Shown here: piece after piece, positions 59,461 to 64,000 of the stretch
Position numbering within the stretch: the first letter of the stretch is position 1
Layout: each line of letters begins with the position of its first letter
Notes under the pieces: model-generated
Database searches by the model: none
Seen by the model: the letters and a program-made list of their open reading frames with translations, nothing else
Told to the model about the DNA's origin: nothing
Assembly: GCF_017163705.1 (NCBI RefSeq)
Contig: NZ_JAFIWB010000025.1
Span: 1 to 64,000 of the forward strand
DNA length: 64,000 nt
Origin: Xanthomonas bonasiae
GTDB taxonomy: Bacteria; Pseudomonadota; Gammaproteobacteria; Xanthomonadales; Xanthomonadaceae
Direction of reading: 5' to 3'
Made by a program: the position numbers and the translations under genes

Positions 59461-61338
59461 TCAGCGCGCCAACGCGCGGCGAATCTCGTCGAGCGCGCCC
59501 GGATCGTCCAGCGTCGACAGGTCGCCGGGATCGCGCTGCTCGGCCAGCGCCTGCAGCGAACGCCGCAGCAGTTTGCCCGAGCGCGTCTTCGGCAATGCCT
59601 GCACCAGATACACCTGCGCCGGCCGCGCCACCGCACCGAGCCGCTCCACCACGCATTGCCGCAGTTGTTCGGCAATGGCGGCGGCGGCATCGGGCGATGC
59701 CTGTTGTTTCAGCGTCGCGAAGACCACCGGCACCTGCCCCTTCAGTTCGTCGTGCATGCCGATCACCGCCACCTCGGCCACGTCCGCATGGCCGGCGATG
59801 GCTTCTTCGATCTCGCGCGTGCCGAGGCGATGGCCGGCGACGTTGATCACGTCGTCGGTGCGGCCGAGGATGAAGGTATAGCCGTCGTCGTCGCGAATCG
59901 CCCAGTCCAGCGAGCTGTACAGCAGCTCGTCGAAATGGCTGAAATAGCTGCGCAGGAAGCGCGCGTCGTCGTTCCACACCGTGGTCATGCAGCCCGGCGG
60001 CAGCGGCGGCTCGATCACCAGCACGCCCTTGCGCCCGGCCGGCACCTCGGTGCCCTGCGGGTCGACGATCTTCATCTTGTAGCCGAGATTGGGAAAGCCC
60101 GGCGAACCCGGCTTGACCGGCCGCATTTCCAGTCCCGGCAGCAAGGTCAGCGCCGGCCAGCCGGTCTCGGTCTGCCAGTAGTTGTCGATGATCGGCTTGC
60201 CCAGCGCCTCGCCGATCCACAGCGCGGTGGGCTCGTCCAGCGGCTCGCCGGCCAGGAACAGGTATTGCAACGCGCTCAGGTCGTGGTCGCGGATGTGACG
60301 CACCGGGTGCTTCTTCAGCACGCGGATCGCGGTCGGCGAGGAGAACATGGTGCGCACCCGGTATTTCTCGCACAGCGCCCACCACACGCCGGGATCCGGA
60401 TTGACCGGCAAGCCCTCGTACAGCAGCGAGGTGCAGCCGGCGATCAGCGGACCGTACACGTTGTACGAATGGCCGACCGCCCAGCCGACATCGGACGTGG
60501 AGAACATCACCTGGCCCGGCGCGCAATCGAACACCGTGCGCATCGACAGCGCCAGCGCCACCGCGTAGCCGCCGACGTCGCGCTGTACGCCCTTGGGCTT
60601 GCCGGTGGTGCCGGAGGTGTACAGCAGATAGCTGGGTTCGTTGGATTCCAGCCAGGTCACCGGCACCTGCGCGTCGCCGACCTGCGCGCGCAACTCGGCG
60701 TAGTCCATGTCGCGCCCGTCGCTGCGCGGCTGCGCCGGATCCAGCCCGCGCGAGACGATCAGCACCTTCGGCGGCGGCGCGCTGGCTTCCGCGCAGGCGG
60801 CATCGACCAGCGGCTTGTAGGGGATGATCTTGCCGCCGCGGCTGCCGGCATCGGCGGCGATCAGCAGCTTCGGCGCCGCATCGTCGATGCGCAGCGCCAG
60901 GTTGTGCGCGGCGAAACCGCCGAACACCACCGAGTGCACCGCGCCGATGCGCGCGCAGGCCAGCATCGCGAACACCGCCTCGGCCATGTTCGGCATGTAG
61001 ATGACCACGCGGTCGCCGCGCTGCACGTCCAGACGCAGCAGCACCGCGGCGAAGGCATTGACCTCGGCGTGCAGCTGCGCATAGGTGAATTCGCGGGTCT
61101 GCCCGGTCTCGCTGGACACCGCCACCAGCGCCAGCTGCGCGGCGCGCTCGGGCAGGTGCCGGTCGACCGCGTTGTGGCACAGGTTGGTCAGGCCGCCGCC
61201 GAACCAGCGCCGGAACGGCGGGTGGTCGTATTCCAGGATCGCCTGCGGCGGCCGCTGCCAGTGGATCGCCTTGGCCTGCTCCGCCCAGAACTCCTCCGGC
61301 TGCTCGATCGAGCGCCGGTACAGCGTCGCGTAGTCCAT
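59461..61338 (-). CDS. prpE: Propionate-CoA ligase PrpE
   Basis: A 625-residue acyl-CoA synthetase of the acetyl/propionyl-CoA branch. The A3 loop 'YLLYTSGTTGKPKGVQRD' and the 'DNYWQTETGWP' and 'LGRTDDVINVAGHRLGTREIE' regions are intact, and the catalytic Lys lies in 'KTRSGKLLRR'. The wall of the acyl pocket ('TSDVGWAVGHSYNVYGPLIAG') is PrpE-like rather than Acs-like. It makes propionyl-CoA (or acetyl/acryloyl-CoA) from ATP and CoA in the cytosol. No prpBCD genes lie next to it. GGAGG precedes the ATG. Confidence 0.88.
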   Translation of the reverse strand: MDYATLYRRSIEQPEEFWAEQAKAIHWQRPPQAILEYDHPPFRRWFGGGLTNLCHNAVDRHLPERAAQLALVAVSSETGQTREFTYAQLHAEVNAFAAVLLRLDVQRGDRVVIYMPNMAEAVFAMLACARIGAVHSVVFGGFAAHNLALRIDDAAPKLLIAADAGSRGGKIIPYKPLVDAACAEASAPPPKVLIVSRGLDPAQPRSDGRDMDYAELRAQVGDAQVPVTWLESNEPSYLLYTSGTTGKPKGVQRDVGGYAVALALSMRTVFDCAPGQVMFSTSDVGWAVGHSYNVYGPLIAGCTSLLYEGLPVNPDPGVWWALCEKYRVRTMFSSPTAIRVLKKHPVRHIRDHDLSALQYLFLAGEPLDEPTALWIGEALGKPIIDNYWQTETGWPALTLLPGLEMRPVKPGSPGFPNLGYKMKIVDPQGTEVPAGRKGVLVIEPPLPPGCMTTVWNDDARFLRSYFSHFDELLYSSLDWAIRDDDGYTFILGRTDDVINVAGHRLGTREIEEAIAGHADVAEVAVIGMHDELKGQVPVVFATLKQQASPDAAAAIAEQLRQCVVERLGAVARPAQVYLVQALPKTRSGKLLRRSLQALAEQRDPGDLSTLDDPGALDEIRRALAR

Positions 61339-61470
61339 GCGGCCCCTCCCAAGGCGATGCACCCACGCCGAGCATAGTCCCTGCGCGTCGCGGGCGTCCT
61401 TCCGACCTTGGTCGAAGGGCGACCGCGACGCCGCGGCGTCACCGGCCCGTGCCGCCGCCGGTGGACTGCC

Positions 61471-63981
61471 CTACTGCTTTTGCGCTGCCGCCTTCGCCGC
61501 CGCCGCACGCGGCGGCGCATTCTTCACGTAGCGGTCGAACCACTCCAGCATCTCCGCCACCACGTCCTCGTTGGACTCGCGCGCGGTGTACCAGTGCGGC
61601 TCGAACGGCAGCAGCACCAGCCGCGCGGTGCCGCCATTGCCGCGGATCGCCTGGAACAGGCGCGGCGCCTGGGTGGTTTCGGTGCCGGGATTGGCGTCGT
61701 CCATGCCGTGCACGATCAGCAGCGGCTCGTTGATCTTGTCGGCATGGAAGAACGCCGAGGCCTGCGCGTAGACCTCCGGCGCGGCCCAGAACGAGCGCCG
61801 CTCGTTCTGGAAGCCGAACGGGGTCAGGGTCTTGTTGTAGCTGCCGCTGGTCGCCACGCCGGCGCGGAACAGGTCGGTATGCGCCAGCAGGTTGGCCGCC
61901 ATCAGCGCGCCGTGGCTGTGGCCGGTGACGCCGATCCGCTGCCGGTCGACCACGCCCAGCTCCACCGCCTTGTCCACCGCGGCGGTGGCGTTGTCCACCA
62001 GTTGCTGCAGATAGGTGTCGTAGGCGGTCTTGGGATCGCCGACGATCGGGAAGGCGGTGTCGTCGATGATCGCGTAGCCGGCCAGCAACAGCAGCTGGTA
62101 GGAACTCAGCCGGGTGAAATCGCGCTCGTTGGCGCCGCTGACCTGGCCGGCCTTGGACGGGTCGGCATAGTCCAGCGGATAGGCGTACAGGATCGCCGGC
62201 ACCCGCGTGCCTTCCTTGTAGCCGGGCGGCGTGTACAGGGTGAACGACAGTTCCACCCCGTCCTTGCGCTTGTAGGTCACCAGCCGCTTCTTGATCTGCC
62301 GCACCAGCGGCGTCGGATCGGGGAAGCGGGTGACCGGCGCGATGCTCGAGGCGTAGACCGCTTCGCCCGCCGCCGCATCCGTCTGCGCCTGGCCCAGCGC
62401 GCGCAGGTACACGTTGGGCGGATCGGTCGGCGACTGGCGCCAGGTCAGCAGCTTGGTCGTATCGTCGCCGGCGAACCCGGCGAACACCTCGTCGACGCTG
62501 GCATCGCTGCGGAACAGGCGCTCGGTCTTGCCGCTGGCCAGTTCGTAGCGGTCCAGGAACGCGCGGTCGCCGGCCGGCGTGGCGCCCTGCCCGCTCAGGA
62601 ACAGCGCGCCGCGGTCCTCGTGCAGCACCGCTTCGCCGTTGGCCAGCACGCGCAGTTCCGGGGTGCCGGGATCGGCGTACAGATCGTCGGTGGACAGGTC
62701 GAACAGCACCCGGGCCGGCGTGCCGGGGCGGTCGGCGTCCAGCAACGAGGTGCGGCGCCAGTGGCGGTTCTCGTCGTATTCGTCCAGCAGCGTCCGGCCG
62801 CCCTCGGCGAACCAGGACAGTCCGGCGTAGCGCTGGGTCACCCGCGCCAGTTCGCGCGGCTTGGCGGTGAACGGCGCCGCCAGGGTCAGCAGCTTGTCGC
62901 GTGCGGGCACGGTGGCCTTCCAGTCGCCGCCGTCCAGCGCCTCGGCCCAGACCAGCGTGGCCGGCTGGTTGGCCCGCCAGGAATACGCACGCGGGCCGGT
63001 CGGCACGCCCTGCACCGGCACCCGGTCGGCGACCGGCAGCTCGGCCAGCACGCGCTCGCCGCCAGTGGACAGATCGAGCACCGCCACATCGTGGGCGAAA
63101 CGCGCATAGGTGGTGACGTAGGAATACGGCCGCTTGAGCCGCTCCACGCGCACATGGCGGCCGTCGGGCGCGCCGTCCACCGCGGTATAGACCGCCGGCG
63201 CGCCGACCTTGGCCTGCTTGCCACTGGCGGCATCGACGGTGAGCAGTTGCGAGGTGGCGTAGTAGGTGAACAGCGCCTCGTCCTCGGGGCTGGACAGCGT
63301 GTCGCGCGCCTCGTAGGTGCTGCTCTCGCCCTTGCCCTGGATGGTTTCCTTGACCTCCGGGCCGGGCGGCACCGCCGCCTTGCGCGGCGCCGCGCCCAGG
63401 TCCTGCGGCACGGTCTTCAACAGCAGCGTGTCGCTGCCGCCCAGCCACTGGATCTCGCCGCCCAGCACCGGGTTGAGCTGCACGCCGTCGATGCGGCGCA
63501 CATTGCCGGTGGCCACATCGCCCACCCATAGTTCGACGCGGTCGGCGGCGGTGTTGTTGAAGGCGAAACGGCGCCCGTCCGGCGACCACACCGGCAGCGC
63601 CGGACAGGCGCCGGCCGGCAGGGTCACCGCGGTCTGCTTGCCGCTGGCCACGTCGACCAGGCTGAAACCTTCCAGGCAGGCGCGGATGCCGTAACCGTTG
63701 GACATGTCGTGGCGGCTGTGGCTGCGCGGCTCCACCCGCACCCCGGCCAGCTTCAGGTACGGCTCGGCCACGCGCGCGATCGGCGGATACTGGGTGCGCT
63801 GCACCAGCAGCAGGGTCTTGCCGGTGGGATCCAGCCGCGGCGACGGATTCAGCGGCGCGCGCATCACCCCCAGCAGCGGCTCCGGCGGTTGCCGATAGCC
63901 GCTGTCCGCGGCGTTGGCGGCGAGCGGCAACAGGCTGGCCAGCGCCAGCCCTCCGATCCAGCGGTACGGAGCGCGCGTCAT
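61471..63981 (-). CDS. Secreted S9-family prolyl oligopeptidase-like peptidase
   Basis: An 836-residue protein with a signal peptide (cleavage near 'LAANAADSG'). An N-terminal beta-propeller (about 35-560) precedes the alpha/beta hydrolase. The nucleophile is Ser689 in 'VTGHSHGALMAAN', the acid lies in 'HGMDDANPG', and the His is in 'FEPHWYTARES'. GHSHG replaces the GxSxGG of classical dipeptidyl peptidases, placing it in the glutamyl-endopeptidase-like or S9 unassigned branch. The C-terminal tail is Ala/Lys-rich. It probably degrades peptides in the periplasm. The start lies 19 nt inside the window edge; no ribosome binding site stands out in those bases. Confidence 0.9.
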   Translation of the reverse strand: MTRAPYRWIGGLALASLLPLAANAADSGYRQPPEPLLGVMRAPLNPSPRLDPTGKTLLLVQRTQYPPIARVAEPYLKLAGVRVEPRSHSRHDMSNGYGIRACLEGFSLVDVASGKQTAVTLPAGACPALPVWSPDGRRFAFNNTAADRVELWVGDVATGNVRRIDGVQLNPVLGGEIQWLGGSDTLLLKTVPQDLGAAPRKAAVPPGPEVKETIQGKGESSTYEARDTLSSPEDEALFTYYATSQLLTVDAASGKQAKVGAPAVYTAVDGAPDGRHVRVERLKRPYSYVTTYARFAHDVAVLDLSTGGERVLAELPVADRVPVQGVPTGPRAYSWRANQPATLVWAEALDGGDWKATVPARDKLLTLAAPFTAKPRELARVTQRYAGLSWFAEGGRTLLDEYDENRHWRRTSLLDADRPGTPARVLFDLSTDDLYADPGTPELRVLANGEAVLHEDRGALFLSGQGATPAGDRAFLDRYELASGKTERLFRSDASVDEVFAGFAGDDTTKLLTWRQSPTDPPNVYLRALGQAQTDAAAGEAVYASSIAPVTRFPDPTPLVRQIKKRLVTYKRKDGVELSFTLYTPPGYKEGTRVPAILYAYPLDYADPSKAGQVSGANERDFTRLSSYQLLLLAGYAIIDDTAFPIVGDPKTAYDTYLQQLVDNATAAVDKAVELGVVDRQRIGVTGHSHGALMAANLLAHTDLFRAGVATSGSYNKTLTPFGFQNERRSFWAAPEVYAQASAFFHADKINEPLLIVHGMDDANPGTETTQAPRLFQAIRGNGGTARLVLLPFEPHWYTARESNEDVVAEMLEWFDRYVKNAPPRAAAAKAAAQKQ

Positions 63982-64000
63982 GCTATTTCCCCAAATGAAT

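Overview
The window is a GC-rich chromosomal segment from a gammaproteobacterium of the Xanthomonadaceae, most likely Xanthomonas or a close relative. The evidence is the pairing of a TonB receptor with secreted hydrolases, a secreted S46 dipeptidyl-peptidase, a TorF-type porin, the folC-SPOR-cvpA-purF and phoB-phoR-ppk-ppx orders, GTAGGAGCGGCTTCAGCCGCGAC-type repeats and GGGATTCGGGATT-type intergenic repeats. No rRNA, CRISPR array, prophage or insertion sequence was seen. Almost every interval is ordinary chromosomal backbone.

Layout. 1-3.1 kb: tRNA-Leu, a divergent ArsR-like regulator / S41 protease pair, and a tRNA-Pro-Arg-His-Lys operon with a clear sigma70 promoter and terminator. 3.1-7.8 kb: a Bax-inhibitor-1-like membrane protein, NAD-type isocitrate dehydrogenase, a glutaredoxin/AhpD-like pair and a BepA-like M48 metalloprotease. 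7.8-13.6 kb: phosphate sensing and polyphosphate turnover (phoB-phoR-ppk-ppx). 13.8-18.3 kb: a GT4 glycosyltransferase overlapping a PAP2 phosphatase, lpxH, a lipoprotein and a metzincin-like secreted protease. 18.6-24.2 kb: folC-SPOR-cvpA-purF-DUF455 operon. 24.2-24.5 kb: a strongly folded intergenic repeat. 24.6-29.6 kb: histidine phosphatase, S46 peptidase, tdh and a TorF porin. 29.9-33.9 kb: sulfate importer sbp-cysTWA. 34-38.4 kb: kbl (partner of tdh), a small HNH protein, a pseudouridine synthase, a secreted unknown and an OmpA-like protein. 38.6-44.3 kb: a LysR regulator facing an MFS-esterase-aldo/keto reductase-quinone oxidoreductase operon. 44.4-49.6 kb: a frameshifted FG-GAP/VCBS-type secreted protein, fadH, a Rap1a/Tai-like protein and an MFS protein. 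49.6-57.2 kb: ROK regulator, TonB-dependent receptor, two secreted glycerophosphodiester phosphodiesterases and a 500-residue unknown. 57.5-64 kb: SleB-like hydrolase, glutathione transferase, an unknown, prpE and a large S9 peptidase.

The most interesting unit is the ROK/TonB receptor/double GDPD locus at 49.6-57.2 kb. It reads as a substrate-controlled system for taking up and cleaving a phosphodiester-containing molecule across the outer membrane. The substrate is unknown. Other points of note are the single-base frameshift in a G6 tract at 45.27 kb, the multi-branch hairpin repeat at 24.3 kb, three GTAG-type repeat dimers, and a leaderless-looking regulator start at 1.0 kb.
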